Part shown: piece after piece, positions 12,001 to 27,000 of the stretch
How positions within the stretch are numbered: position 1 is the stretch's first letter
Layout of the letters: each line of letters starts with the position of its first letter
Source of the DNA: Elephas maximus indicus
Taxonomy: Eukaryota > Chordata > Mammalia > Proboscidea > Elephantidae
Assembly (NCBI RefSeq): GCF_024166365.1
Contig: NC_064823.1
Location: forward strand, 17,974,924-18,038,923
Direction of reading: 5' to 3'
DNA: 64,000 nt
Notes under the pieces: model-generated
Database searches by the model: none
Seen by the model: the letters and a program-made list of their open reading frames with translations, nothing else
Told to the model about the DNA's origin: nothing
Made by a program: the position numbers and the translations under genes

Positions 12001-15000
12001 TAAAGTATGGAACCAGACAAGGTTGTTAGCTATCACTAATATAAAACTGAATCAGAGGTCTCAGCCAATGCTGAAATGCAAGAAAAGGAAATAAAAGGCA
12101 TAAGAATTGATTAGGAAGGAAAAAAACCCCGATATTCATATCCAGAGTTGTTAACAATTTATCCCATTTGCTTTATCTTTCTTCCTTCCTTTCCTCTTGC
12201 TATTAAACACACACACGTATATAAAAACACACATACCCACAATTTTTTTCTGAACCACATATCATCCCTTTATCCTTCAACATTTCAGTATGTATTTTCT
12301 AAAAGCAAGAATATTTTCTTACATACCCATACAGTACAGTTATCAAAATCAGGAAATTTAATGTTGATATAATACCATGATCTACAGTCCACATGCAAAT
12401 TAATCCATCATTTTAAAAAGTTTCTCAGTGTATTTTTTTTAGATATAGAGCTAGAGAAAATACAGATGAAAAAAAGGATAATTCTCAGGATAGTCCATGA
12501 GTGAAGTAATAGGTTAGATACACTTTACCCTTCCTGGTGGCCCTGCTGGGTTCTTCCAGGACCACTTCATATACATATACAATGATAGTACCTGACCTCA
12601 TAATGTTATTTTGTCAATTAAATGAGTTAAAGTGTAAAATACTTAGGACACTATCTGGCATTATATTACTATCTTAGCCTTCTGGCTTCACTTTCACTTG
12701 CCCTCATGAGACCAGAAATCCTTGGGTGGTGCAAATGGCTAGGCACTGGACCACTAACTGAAAGAACCACCAAGAGGTATCTTGGAAGAAAGGCCTGGTG
12801 ATCTGCTTCTGAAAGGCCACAGCCTTGAAAACCCTACAGAATGTAGTTCAACTTGGCACACATGGGGTCGCCAACAGCTGGACTTAACTTGATTGCAACT
12901 GGTTTGGTTTTGATTGTTTCATGATCCAGCTATACTGAACTACTTTTCAAGCCATACCTCTTTGCATATGTTTTTTTAAAAATAATATTTTACTATGTTT
13001 TTGGTGAAAGGTACCCATTTGACAATTTCTACACAAATTGTTCGATAACATTAGTTACATCTTTCATAGTAGTATGTCAACATTTTCCTTGAACTGCGTT
13101 CTGGTTGTTCTATTTCCACTAGTCTAGTTTCCCTGCCTCCTTATCTTCTCATTTTTGCTGTAATTGTTGACCTCTTGGTCTTATACAAATGGTTTTTTAA
13201 TGGAGCACTGTAGTCACAGATAATATTCTTTATTTTGTATATGTATTTTCCCCTCTGCTTAGAATGCCTTTCCACTGTCTGAAGAAAGCCTGTTCACTAA
13301 GATTTAGCTCTCCAAGAGGCTCCACCTAATCAGTGTAGGCATTTGGGCACCCCTCCTCTTTGCATTCCTGGTACCTATGCATATTTCTATTTAAACCATT
13401 AACTGTATGTCTTCAATAGCAGACTATGAGTTTGGGTGCAAGCTCTGTCTTATTTTGTTGTGTGTCGCCATAAGACCAGTTACCTTCGAGTAGATTCTGA
13501 CTCATAGTGACCCCATGTGTGTCAGATTAGAAGTGTGCTCTATACGGTTTCCAATGGCTGCTTTTCCAGTAGTAGATAGCCAGGCCTTTCTTGCAAGGCA
13601 CTTCTGGATGGACCCGAACCTCCAACCTTTTGGCTAGCAGCCAAGCATGTTAGCCATTTGTACCCTCCAGGGACTCTGGCGTCATCATAAAAACCAGACC
13701 AAACCCATTGCCTTTGAGTTGATTCCAACTCATAGTGATCTTATATATTACAGAGTAGAACTGGTCCATAGGGTTCTCTTGGATGTAATCTTTATGGAAG
13801 CAGATCACTAGGCTTTTCTTCTGTGGCACTGGTGGGTGGGTCTGAACCACCAACCTTTATGTCATTAGCTGAGAGCAAACTGTTTGCGCCACCAGCTTAG
13901 CGTAAATTAGGCCCTCAAATATTTGCTGTGAGAATAAATGTTAGCAAGTAGTATCAATGGAGATTGACTATATCAAAATTTTGGTTTGGAAGTTTATATT
14001 TAGAACTTAAATCATTATAAATAAGCTTTCATCCTTGAAGTTCAATTATTTATTATATTAAAATGTAACAAATTATCACATATATCAATGATTTGTGACT
14101 GAGTTAATTCTACTTAATCTAACATTTCATCTAAAATAGACGTACTCATCTAATCACTGCCAGTCCCCTTCACCCTCCAAACAATGTATCTACAGGAGTG
14201 GAAAGTATTTCTTTGTGTTTGGAAGGTAGATGAAGAAGCAGCTTTCTTGTCTGATGGCTGTATTAGGAAAGAATATGAGACTTTTTTGCATTTATTTTAG
14301 TTAGGCAAAAGAAATAATGTATTGCTTTCAGCCAAAATTTCTCTAAAATTTGAATAATGATACCTGGATATCAGAGACATTAGAAAGTCCAATTAAACTT
14401 ACAAATAATATAAAATACCTGCATCATCATGCGTCTTCTAACTGTGTCAAAGGGATAAGAGAGTATTCCAGAGCACGTAGTCACAACTTGAGCAATGAAA
14501 AAGGAAACAAGAAATGGGGTTTCCTTTGGTTTTGGTAATAATCCCTAGAAAATAAAAATGTTATCAAGTAACCAAGTAATTTCCAGAGTATCTGAAATTC
14601 TTAAGTCAGAGGGTAATTATTATAATATGAAAGAGGGCTTGATTAATTTTTAAAAAGGAATAAAAACAGCTGGGCTCACTGTAGAAAGATTCCAATAATA
14701 CAGGTGATCAATAAGAATGGAGAATTCCATATATGACTACAACTTCAAAAGTCTATTGTCTATTTTACAGGAGCTGTATTAATAATAGAGTCGCTATGAG
14801 TCGAAATCAACTCGATGGCAATGGGCTGGGTATTAATAATGGCACCTAAACCCAGTGTGCAAAAAACTTCTTCCATGGCTCCTCCTCAGAGTTGAAAAAC
14901 ATGAAAAAATGCCTGCTAACGGCATCAAGAGATGATACTCAATGATGTCAGTTTAACGTCCTAAGCTAGTGAAGAAACTACGTTCCTAAATTTCATTACT

Positions 15001-18000
15001 ATTGAAGGTAATAACAGAGAAAAGCAGAGGAGAGTATACAAATTTTCTGTGATTAAATTACACGAGATTCTATAATTTCTATTAACATATCTGTCTTAAA
15101 AATACACTAAAAATTGAAAGTAATCTGTCCAAATCACAATAAAATGACATTCAACTACATTTATACTAATAAAGGAGCACAGAGATACAGTAAAACCTGA
15201 GAAAGCTGGAACCTGTGTAAAGTGGAAACCTGTCAGAGAAGGAAAATCCAGTATTTTCCACTAAAACGCAATGGAAAAGTAGTATGACTGTATGCTGTCA
15301 AAGGCTGGAAAACTTGTGAGACTTGGAAAAACAAGGCAGTCCTGTCGAGATCTGGCTTTCACAGGTTTCACTGTAATATATAAGCCTATTATAAAATTTC
15401 CTTCAAGTTTTAATTTTATTTAATAAATAATACTGATACTAATTTCATTGCTTCTTTTTGGAAGCTTTGTGATGTAGTGATTAAGAGCATGGGCTTTGCC
15501 TGCCACTTAGAAAGTAAATTACAGAACTGTTCTTAGATTATTTATCTTTAAAATGTAGATATTAAAAGCTATCCCTGAACACTGAGGACGCAAAGTACTT
15601 TTAACAGGGTTCCTAGAACAAAGTAACGGCTCAAAAAATGGTGGCCATTATTATAATCTTTCCCTTTCCTACTTTATGGAAGTGTTATCAAGATACGAAA
15701 ATGACTGCAGAACGACCTGGGGAATGCAATACATAATATACCAGGACCCATAGATAACTGAGCTATAATAGCATTCATTATATTTAATTAATCATACCAT
15801 GCCTATTTCCAAAATGAGGTACTAAATTGATTATTAATTTTTTACATGTAAAAAAGCAATAACAAATTAATGGAAAATCAGAAAAGTCTGTTAGAAATGT
15901 GTTAAGGATGTGACTTGGAGGTAAGCCTAATCATCATGTCTTCCCCATCTGCAAAGTGATTTATGGTGAATCTTCCAATGCAAACACCGCAAAAGACTAA
16001 TGTTCAGAGACATCTTCATGTCTACAGTCAGATCCAAAATATAAATTATAAATTTTAATTACGTTATACCAAAGTAACAATTAAACAGAATTCCATAACG
16101 TTTCTCCTTATTTTATCATTTACTTTGATTTCTGTAATTTTAAAAGTAACCGTATCTGCTGAACAATAAAAATAAATGAATCATTTATTTACAATATCCA
16201 AGTTAAACCCCCAAATTACCTTAACTGTGTCATAAGCACCAAAATAAGAGGCTCGGTACACGATGATGCCCTGAACTGAAACACCAAACCCTTGGTATAA
16301 GCCAGCAATTCCATCCGATTTTGCTATTTTCATAATACAGTCGCCCAAACCCTTGAATTGACGTTCCTTAGGACCTAAAATAAAGTCATTTAAAATTTAT
16401 TAGCAACATTATATATCAGCTAAATAATAAAGTTAATTAAACATTTTACAGATTTTAATTTTCCTAAACTGCCTTTTAGAAACCTTTCTTATGAAAAAAG
16501 CACATACTAAAATCCTTCCATTTATTTAAAGACAATCAATTGAGATTTCAAATAGCACCTTAAAATGATTTCAGTAAAAATACCAATTTCTTATGAAAGC
16601 AATCAAGTTTAAGCAATCTGACTTAAAACATTTTTATAAAATCACCAAGAAGCCCTAGTGGCACAGTGGTTAAATGTAAACAGCTGCTAACCAAAGGGTT
16701 GGTGGTTCTAACCCAACAGCCACTCCATGGGAGAACGATGTTGTGGTCTGCTTCTGTAAAGATTTACAGCCTTGGAAACCCTATGGGGCAGTTCTTTTCT
16801 ACCCTATAGGTTACCAGGAGTTACTAGTTGGGGTTCACAAAATACTTGGGAATGAAAAACTCCAAGACTGCCTTCAGTTGAAGAACAAAAAGACAAAGGA
16901 AAAAGACAAAGCCAAGCACCTAGGAAATTTAGGATTATAAACATTTTAGATGTGGTATCTTTTTTCTAGCATTTGTTGGTTTTATTTTTTATTTTCTCTT
17001 GACCTAGAACTACTTGACAATATTTTTAAACTTATTATATGTAGAATGTAATATTCAAAAATAAAGTTTTCCTAATTTTGAGAGAAAACAAAACTACAGA
17101 ATTTAAAACAGACACGCTGAGTTCTTTTTACTTACTTAGTGTCGTGGATTGAATTATGCTCCCTCAAAATATGTGTATCAATTTGGCTGGGCCATGATTC
17201 CCAGTATTGTGTGGTTGTCTTCCATTTTGCAATTGATGTAATTTTCTTATGTGTTGTAAATCCTAATCTCTGCCTATGGTTAACAAGGCAAGATTACATT
17301 CTGTTAAAGAGGATTTGGGTGGGATGTAACAACACCCCTGCTCAGGTCACATCCCTGATGCAATGCAAAGGGAGTTTCCCTGGGGTGTGGCCTGTATCAC
17401 CTTTTATCTTACACAAGATAAAAGGAAAGGGAAGCGAGCAGAGGGTTGGGGACCTCATACCACCAATAAAGCAACACCAGGAGCAGAGTGCATCCTTTGG
17501 ACCTGAAGTCCCCATGCCAAGAAGCTCCTAGACCAAGGAAAGATTGATGACAAGGACCTTCCCCCAGAGCCAACAGATAGAGAAAGCCTTCCCCTGGAGC
17601 TGGTGCCCTGAATTTGGACTTCTAGCCTACTAGACTGTGAAGAGCATAAATTTCTCTTTCTTAAAGCCATCCACTTGTGGTATTCTGTTACAGCAGCACT
17701 AGGTGACTAAGACACTTAGCAATAACAATATGGAGTTCCAGTTAAACATGACAGATGGAACTTGTATTTTCATCTTTGCTCAAACTGCCACCTCTTCTAA
17801 GATATTTTCTCTGATCACTTTCCTAAAACTGGTCTCACCCACTTTTCCTAAAATTTTCTTCATAGAATTTATCATTAAATGATAGCATATTTTAGTCATT
17901 TATTCCTTTTTTATTGCTTGTTTCCTCCACTAGACTATAAGGTACATGAGCTCCATGTCTTATATGGTGTGTGATACACAGCCTATACTTAAGGAAGGGC

Positions 18001-21000
18001 CTGGTTTATGGTAGACAATAAATATTTGTTGAATGAATCTCTGCTTCCTAGAGAAAACCTATTAAAATGATAGTAAAGGAGCAAAATAGGCTTAAAACCA
18101 CATAGACAAAGAAGTGCACAAGACAGAAAATGAAATTCACACATTTTTCCAAGATGGAAAGGAAATGAAGGAGTGGAAACTCAGTTAGTAGAGAATGGTA
18201 AGCTAAAACTTATTTTCTTGTAGAGGGAGATTTTGTTGAGAAGCCATTTTGCCTCCAATAACCCCAGAAAGACTCAGAAATTGGAGGAACTAAATACTAT
18301 CCTAGAGTGAAAGCAGGGGAGTAGCTGGATCCTCAAAATCCCCATCCTCACCCTAAGCAGCCAAGTGACTTACTCCCCTGAACGCAAGTCTACAAACTAA
18401 ATGGTGTCAATTGAGTAACCTCCACAATTACTGAAAAAGGAATGGCATCAAGATACATCGTTGTAAAATATCAGGTCATCAGGGATAGAAAGGATCAGGA
18501 GTAAGAAAATGATCCAATTCCTTAAGAGCAACATTGAAAACTAGAAGCCAGGCTAATGCTTTGAAGATTGTGAAGTAAAATGACTTTAAATTCAGAATTG
18601 TATGTATGACCATATATTAATCAAGACAGTAAATCAGTGGCATTCTGACATGCAAGATCTCAAATTATATCCTATTCACTCTCAGAAAGCTACCAAAGAA
18701 CATAAATAGGAAAAAAAAAAAGTAGAATAGGAAGATGTGATAAATAAAGTTAAGGAGAAAGGCAAAAAGAATCCCTAGGATGACAATTGTACATCCAATC
18801 TAGAGAGCATCCATAGTCGTTAGAGGGGTAAGTCCATGAAAGGATTTAGGAGTTGGCTCTCTAGGAAAAAATGGAAGTAAAGCATTAGTAGTCTTTGTGT
18901 TTGCAACACTACAGTGTTGGCCTTCCCTTCCTACCTTTGAAGGAGGGGAAAAAGCTGTATATTTTAGGCCCTAGGAGTAAAAAAAAAAAAAAAAAATTTT
19001 TTTTTTTTTTAGGAGTACCATTTGGTTGAAAATAACAATTTTATTCTGTATCTGCTAACACGGTTGTTACAGCATAACTCTACAATAAATAACACATAGT
19101 TCAAAACACAGAGAAGTTATTTCTAAAAACGCCATACCTTTTCCAATATCAGCACCTAATCTGGTTCGGGCAAAATCTAGCGGATACACTACACATAAAG
19201 ATGTTGCCCCAGCAGCTCCACCAGAAGCCAGGTTTGCAAAAAACCACCTCCAGAACTGAAACATATTAATTAAAAAGTGGTTATTAAACTACAGAACCCG
19301 ACTGTTTAAAACAGCTGGTAAATTCTTATTTCTATAAAGGTTAAAAAGCTAGATTTACAAACTGCTTTTATAAACACCTATAATATGTATTATAGTATCC
19401 CTTCTCTAAAAATGAATACATAAGGAATAATTTAAGATGGAAGAAAAGAAGGTAGTACCGTTACGTTTTGAAATCTAAATGTTATCAGATATTAAAACTT
19501 ATCTTCCTTTTACCAAGTTCTTTACCACTGATCTACTGCTTTATTATATTCCTCAACAGACACTAAACAAACTTTAATGAGCTTGTAGATAAAGGTTTTT
19601 ATTTGGGTATGGAGAGAAACTCAAAATACTTCTCTTCACATCCATGTATCCTTTGTTTCTCATCAGGCAGATATGTTGTTTAGGTGCTGACATACTGAAA
19701 TTCCAGGATATTTTAATGATCTTTGTGCTCTACTATTAACTGAAAGGTTGGTGATTCAAACCCATTACAGGTGCCTCAGAAGAAAGTCCTGGCAATCTGC
19801 TTCTGAGGTCACAGCCTTGAAAACGTTATGGAGTGCAGTTTTACTCTGCAACACAGGGGACTGCCATGAGTCGATATCAACTCAATCGACTACTGGTTTT
19901 TTTTTTTTTTTTTGAGCAAGAGCAGCCCAAGTCAGCAAAAGAGGCCACATAATAAGATAATCATTCCTTTAAACCGTATGTATTTTCTGTTAATAATAGT
20001 GTTAGCTAATGACTAAAATGTCAGACATATATGGAGGCTTTAGTTGTGCCCTTTTTTTGTGAGGGGTGGGACGGGGAGACAGTGATATTTCATAATGCCC
20101 CTATTTCACTGTGTGATTTTCATATAATTAAATTTGAATAGCTCAAAAATATAATTATGTTCAAACGCTGAAAGAAAATTGGCAGAAGTCAATTATAACA
20201 GCTCCAATTCAAATGTTTCAGCACCTGGAATTTATGGAAAAAGAAAGGAACATTTGAACTGGAGCTGTTTTGGAAAATCCAGGCTACATGGCCACTGTAA
20301 CCATTATATACATTAAAGTGAAAAATGTTCTAGTTACACTCAGTTTCTTGCTTTACTCTCCTGCTCTTATTTCTAACAATAGTTTTAAGTCTCAGCTTTG
20401 GAACTCTCGGTTTGCTCTTGGCCTGGCATGCACTTCCTATCTTTTTAAACAAAAAATAGTTACCTATTGCTTCATCCTCTAATTTAAGCTCTATCGCTTC
20501 TGTGAAATCTTCTCTGATGTCCAACCCTTCCAAAACTGTATGCAATCATACTCTCTTCCCATAAATACTTCATCTCTCAGAGAATTAAAGATAAATCACA
20601 TGACCAATATGTCAAATGTCAGTATGTTCCAGATTCTCATCTTTTTTGAAAATAATACAACCACTTTCTACTTTCAATTTATAATGTGGACATGTCTTAT
20701 CTCCTAGAGACCACACATTTCTTGAAGTTAGGATTATTACTTTTTATATAATAGATTTATTGAAATAAATTTACATACCATACAACACACCTATGTAAAA
20801 CATACGATTCAATGGTTTATAGTATATTCACAGAGTTGTGCAACCATCCCCGTGATTTCAGAATATTTTTATCAACTTAAAAGGAATCCCTGTACCCATT
20901 AGCAGTCACTTCCTGTCTTCCCACCCCTCTTCCCTGAGTCCTAGGCAACTAATCTACTTTCTATCTCTACAGATTTACCTATTCTGGACATTTGGTATAA

Positions 21001-24000
21001 ATGGAACCATACAGTATGTGGCCTTTTGTGACTGGCTTCTTTCACTTAGCATAATGTTTACAAGGTTCATCCATGTTGTAGCTTTTATCAGTACCTCATT
21101 CCTCTTTATTGCCAAATAATATTCCATTGTATGAACACATTTATCCATTCCTTAGTTGATGAGCATTTGGTTTGTTTCCATTTTTTGGAGGGTAGTATTC
21201 CTCATTCATCTTTTTATTTCACAGAGCAAGTCTTGCCTGAAATAACACATTCAATAAATATTGCTCTAACAAAGCATACTGGGAATGCCAATTACTGTTC
21301 CCAGCTTCCCATGGCTCCTTTCGAGTAAAACTGATTAGTGCCAGTGTATATGTTTCACAATCATACAGAGGTAATTTGGAGACTGCATCTGACCTAAAGG
21401 TAGCTAATGCATAGATGATCTGTAACCTGGTAGAAAAAGATGAGTTGGGTCAAAGTCTCTTTCTTGGGAACATGACTTTAGAGATTCCAAGCAAGTCTGC
21501 AGTAAGGGTAGAAACAGAAAGTTACTAATTTTGTTTTAGGTCTCAGATTACTTTGAGATTGCTGAAAGCTATAGACCTCTCCCAGGAAAAAAATAACACA
21601 TGCATAAACATACACTTTTAGTGTGTTCACTGTATACCTAAAGCATCCATGGACTCCAGTTTAAGAACCTCTTACTCAGAGAAAGGCCAGAAGGGACCTC
21701 CATGATATTAACACTAAACTTAAAGGAGAAAGAAAATATAGGTAAACGAAAGAGGTAGGCAATAATGAGAAAACAGCAAGCATACATACAAAAAAGCAGT
21801 TCATTAGAAAGAGAGATAGACCAATCCCTAGGGTTGCCTTTGGTTCAAATTCCAGTGCCAGTGTATCATTACAATAAATCCCCTTTCCCTGAAGTAATTT
21901 CAGTGAATCTCTGTTTCTTACAACCAAATAAGTTAAATCAAACATAAAGTACGGCATAAAGGTTTATAAAGTGAATCTTAGATTCTACTAAACCTTTTTC
22001 CTTTCCCATATAAGAAAAAGAAGGCAGATCAATGACTTTTTGCATGCATTATCATAAAATTTATCATTCAAACTAGGACACTTTTAATAGTCAAAGTAGG
22101 AACTGTGAAAAAATGATGCAGGCAGGCATAACATGTGTAAACAGAACAAGCAGCCTAGTGAGGGGAGGGAAAAGGGAAAGGAGAGGAGGAAAAAAGAAGG
22201 AAGAAAGGAAGGTGGGAGGTAGGGAGGGAAGGAGGAAAGATAAGCGTTTTTGTAATGGATGAAACCTGTCCCTCTACAATTAAGCTTAAAAAGGAGAGGT
22301 AACGCATCAGTATAAACGAGTCTCAGTTACTATAAGTTAGTAATTTCAAGTCTTGTTAAAGGAGGGGGCATGGATGGAGAGGAATCAGGAAGAGAGAGAA
22401 GAGTGAAAGAGAAGTCCGAAGATTGTGAAGAAAAATAATCCTGTTTATTTTCAACTGTTGACAAATAGATATTGAGTGAGGAAACCCAATGGTGTATGGA
22501 AGAACAAATGCCCTGGGAGCAAAGTTCTTTCTAAGAAAGTTTGCCTAGGCAGTGAAGACAGCTGGGAGAAGCTCCAGTCTTCTCTGTCAAGGATTGTGCT
22601 GGAAGCTCCTAAGGGGTGGCAGAGAAATTTTATGCCCAGGCCCGGCTGAGGCTCATCCAATCTAGTTAGCCAAGCCGAGAGAAGAGTAGTGTGTGGTGGA
22701 AGGACCTGAGTTTGGGAGTCAGAAAGACATGAACAAATTACTTGGGCAAGTACCTTAAGCTTTGAGTTTTGCTTTCCTTTCTGTGCATTTAGGATAAAAC
22801 TACCTCACTGTGAGAGGTGAAAATTTAGTGAAACAAATGGTGTACACCCCCCTTACCAAGGCTATGGAGCCCTGGTGGTGCAGTGGTTAAGGGTCATGGC
22901 TGCTAACCAAAAGATTGGCAGGTCAAATCCACCAGACGCTCCTTAGAAACCCTATGGGGCAGTTCTACTCTGACCTATAGGGTTGCTATGATCAGAACTG
23001 ACTCAATTGCAATGGGCTTGGTTTTGGTTTTTACCATGGCTATTTCTAAAAACTTATTTTGAAACAATTGTAGATTCACATGCAGTTGTAAGAAATAATA
23101 GAGTGATCCCATAAACCCTTCCATCGATTTCCCCCAATGGTAACATCTGGCAAAACTATAGCATAGGAAATTGCCATGGATAAAAACCTAACTTATTCAG
23201 ATTTCAACAGTCTTATGTAATCCTTACGCTTATTTGTATGTGATTTAGCTCTACACAGTTTTATCACATGTGCAGATTCATGTGACTGATGCCACAGTCA
23301 ACAGTTCCATCTTAGGGATGCCTCATCCTACCATTTAATAGCCACAGTCACTTCCCTCCTTCCTGTCAACCACTATCTGTCTTCCACTTCTTTAACTTTG
23401 TCCTCTCAAGACTGTTATACAAATGAAATCAGACAATATATAACTTTTGAGATGTCTTTTTCACTCAGAATCTAAAGTTGCTGCATGTATTAAAAGTTTG
23501 TTCCTTTTTATTGCTGAGTAATATTTCGTAGTATGATATACTACAACAGTGTGTTTAACCAAGCACCTGTTGAAAGACATCTTGGTTGTTTCCAATTTTT
23601 CCTATTGTGAAAAAAGCTGCTATAAACATTGCATACACTGGGTTTTCCTTTGTGAATATAAGTTTTCATTTCTCTGTGATAAATGCCCAAGAGTTCAATT
23701 TCCGGGTCTGATGGTAAATGCCATGTTTAGTTTGCAAGAAACTGCCATACTCTTTCCCAGAGTGGCAGTGTCATTTTCTATTTCCATCAGCAATTTAAGA
23801 GTGACTGTTTCTCTGCATCCTCAAATCATTTGATTTTATCTCTATTTTTCATTTTTGCCGTTCTGATAGATGTGTTGTGATATCTCACTGTGGTAGATTG
23901 ATGATGCTTAAACTCACTGTGTTTCTTTGATGAGAAACCAAAAGTACTGATTTTTCTTTTTTAGTTATTTTTCTCCACAATTTTTTTTTGGGGGGTAGAG

Positions 24001-27000
24001 ATGAGATAAAATTTTGATGTTCAAAGGTAAAAACAAATGGGTCATTAATATCTAAATTTAGCAAATAATACATATTTAAATATTATATCATTAATCATAA
24101 CTGAATACCTTTACATTCCATACAAGATAGCATGCTTTTTATAAGCATACTAAAAACGTTTTCAACTCAGGCTCTACTAATTTGGATTTACTACAGATTT
24201 TTCACAAGTATCAAAGTCACTTTTTATAAAACTTCCAGAGCCATGCTATCTACAGTTAGAACAGATTTTAATAACAAATATTCTGGTTAATTCAAGAGTC
24301 GTTAACTGTTCCACTTGGGCTTAGTCCTGTAGAAATTACCTTTTTGGGGAGGTGGGGTGGAAAGTATGCAGTAAAGGTTTAATCTGACAGTCTTGGGTTG
24401 CCTAAACCCTGCGCATAGCAAAGGTCTTCAGGGCTGGCCAGCTGACTGGCTTCTGAGAGATAATCCCTGAGCCCTTGCAATATCTTGCCTGATAATTATG
24501 TCTTTGTGTAGCTGAGACTTTGGACCACACCAAATAGTTTATGCTAACAATTTGATTTATGGTGAATGCTTGTTTCTTTTTTTTTTAATTGTAGTAAGAA
24601 CATATGCAACAAAACATTTGGCCATTTCAACAATTTTTACATGTGTGATTCAGTGATACTGATTATATTCATAACGCTGTGCCACCATTATCACCATCCT
24701 TTTCCAAATTATCCCACCACCATTAACGGAAAATCATGGCCTCGTAAGCAAAGACTGCCCCTTCCCCCATCCTGCCCACCCCTAAGAACCACTGATAAGC
24801 TTTGGTCTCTATGCATTTGCTTGGTGAATGCTGTTTTTATGTCTGGCCCTTTGGGCATGGTGTATCAGTTTGGCCTCTGGGGGTGGGGTAGGTAGAGGCT
24901 AGAGACTAAGTAGCTGTCAGTCACGCTTTGTGCTCATGTGTCTGATCCCCAGCAAAAACCCTGGACACCAAGGTTTGTGTGAGTTTCTCTGGCTGGCAAC
25001 ACTTTACACATGTTGTCACACATTGTTGCTGGGAGAATTAAGTGCTGTGCATGTGACTCCACTGGGAGACAACAACTGGAAGCTTGGTCCTGGTTTTTCC
25101 TGGACTCTGCCCTATGTGCCTTTTCCCTTTTTGATTTTAATCTGTGTCCTTTTGCTGTAATAAACTGTAATGATGAGTATAAAAGTTTTTTTGAGTTTGG
25201 TGAGTCCTTCTAGTGAATCATCGAACCTAAGGGTGGTCTTGAGAGTCTCTGACACAGGGACAAAGAAAGATTCTGAGTCAAGGGAAGTCCCAATTATTAG
25301 ATCTGTCAGTTAAAGAAGGCAGGAATATTTCACTGAGGGCCTACTACAAAGCACAGTGCTATGCTAAGCACTTTACACGTAATCTTATCTAAACCTCACA
25401 ATAAACTCTGAGGTAGGTATTATTATGTCCAATTCTCAGATGAGGAAACTAGGGATCAGAAAAGTAAAGTGACTTTCAGTAACAGACAGCTAAATAAGCA
25501 AAGCGTCAGGATCCAAATCCAGATCTTCTGATTACAAGTCTAAAGAGTTTTCTTTATGCCCTCCTCCATATATAAGACAGTGTAAAACAGTCAATAAACA
25601 TTTTTTAAATGAAAGATGTTATAAGAAAAAGGGAGTAAGGGGTATAACTGAAAGGTGACAGCAACAAAGAAATGTTTCACAAACAGTTGCTTTGGAAAAA
25701 TCTGCTAAGATTGCTTGTTAGTGGGTGTGGAGGGAGGAAAAAAGGGTGAGAGGAAGAGTTTGTAGGGGTGAGGGGAGACCTTGAGAGTAATTTAGGTGGT
25801 ATAGTGCGTACGAAGGCAGCAAAATAAGAAACCAGAACATGACATATACTGGGGTATTTTCGTAAGCGTGCTATGCTAATTCTTTACAGCAACAAGTAAG
25901 AAAATTAGCATATTGGTACTTATGAAAATACCTCATGGGGGAAGGGCGTGGTTGGCAAACTAAGGTAGAAGGCACACTTTATTTGTGTGAAAATATGGTA
26001 GTTCATATAAGTAGAAAATTTTGAAATTGAGACTTTTGTAACTAAGGAAGTTATTACCTTGAAAACAACAAAAACAAAAAGCACCTCTGCAAATAAAAAA
26101 AGAAAAAGAATTCTCTAACTTAAATTTATAATTTTCTGGGTTTTGATTGATAGATCCTAAATCATAAACAAGAACACAATTTACCTCTTCAGAGAATAAA
26201 TTACAACAGTGGCAGAAAATACCTACTTGTTGACTGTTTTTTTGCTTAAGCGGATAAAATGCTGAATTTCTCCAGTGCGGTAGAATAAGATGTAAATTAA
26301 ATGTTTTTTTAGAGAAATAATGCCTTGAGACAAAAGATTCCTTACTTATTAAAGTTATGTTAAGAGGTTTAGAGAAACCTGAATGAGTTAACATAATTCT
26401 ATATTTCCCATATAATTTCTGTAACAATACATATTATATTAATGGTAAATACGTTGTTTGTTAATTTTTTTCCTACCACTCAAGCACCTCCTCCTCAAAT
26501 AAAATATCAAAGGTAAAAAAAAAACAAAACACAAACCCACTGCTGTTGAGTCGATTCTGACATGTAGGGACCCTGTAGGACTCAGTAGAACTGCCCCATA
26601 AGGTTTCCAAAGAGTGCCTGGTGGACTCAAACTGTTAACCTTTTGGTTAGCAGCCGTAGCTCTTAACCACTATGCTACCACGGTTTCCATCAAAGGTAAG
26701 ACAAGTCCAATTATTTTTTTTTTTTTTAATTAATCTTAATTTGTTTGTTTTTGTGATTTCCCTATTTGAGTTGATATCAGGACGTTCTGTTTTGTGACCT
26801 TGTGTTGTGCTGATATCTGATATTATTGGTTCTCTGACCAAACAATATCCTTTAGTATTTCTTGTAGCTTTGGTTTGGTTTTTGCAAATTCTCTAAACTT
26901 GTGTTTGTCTGTAAATATCTTAATTTCGCCTTCATATTTCAGAGAGAGTTTTGCTGGATATATGATCCTTGGTTGGCAGTTCTTCTCCTTCAGTGTTCTG

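Noticed and set aside
17139-17531. 130-codon plus-strand frame
   Set aside because: Lies in a solo LTR; equivalents in the other copies are broken.
25960-26427. 155-codon minus-strand frame in SLC25A31 intron 2
   Set aside because: AT-rich, Phe/Leu/Ser-heavy translation with no recognisable motif, no splice sites that fit the gene, and SLC25A31 is complete without it.
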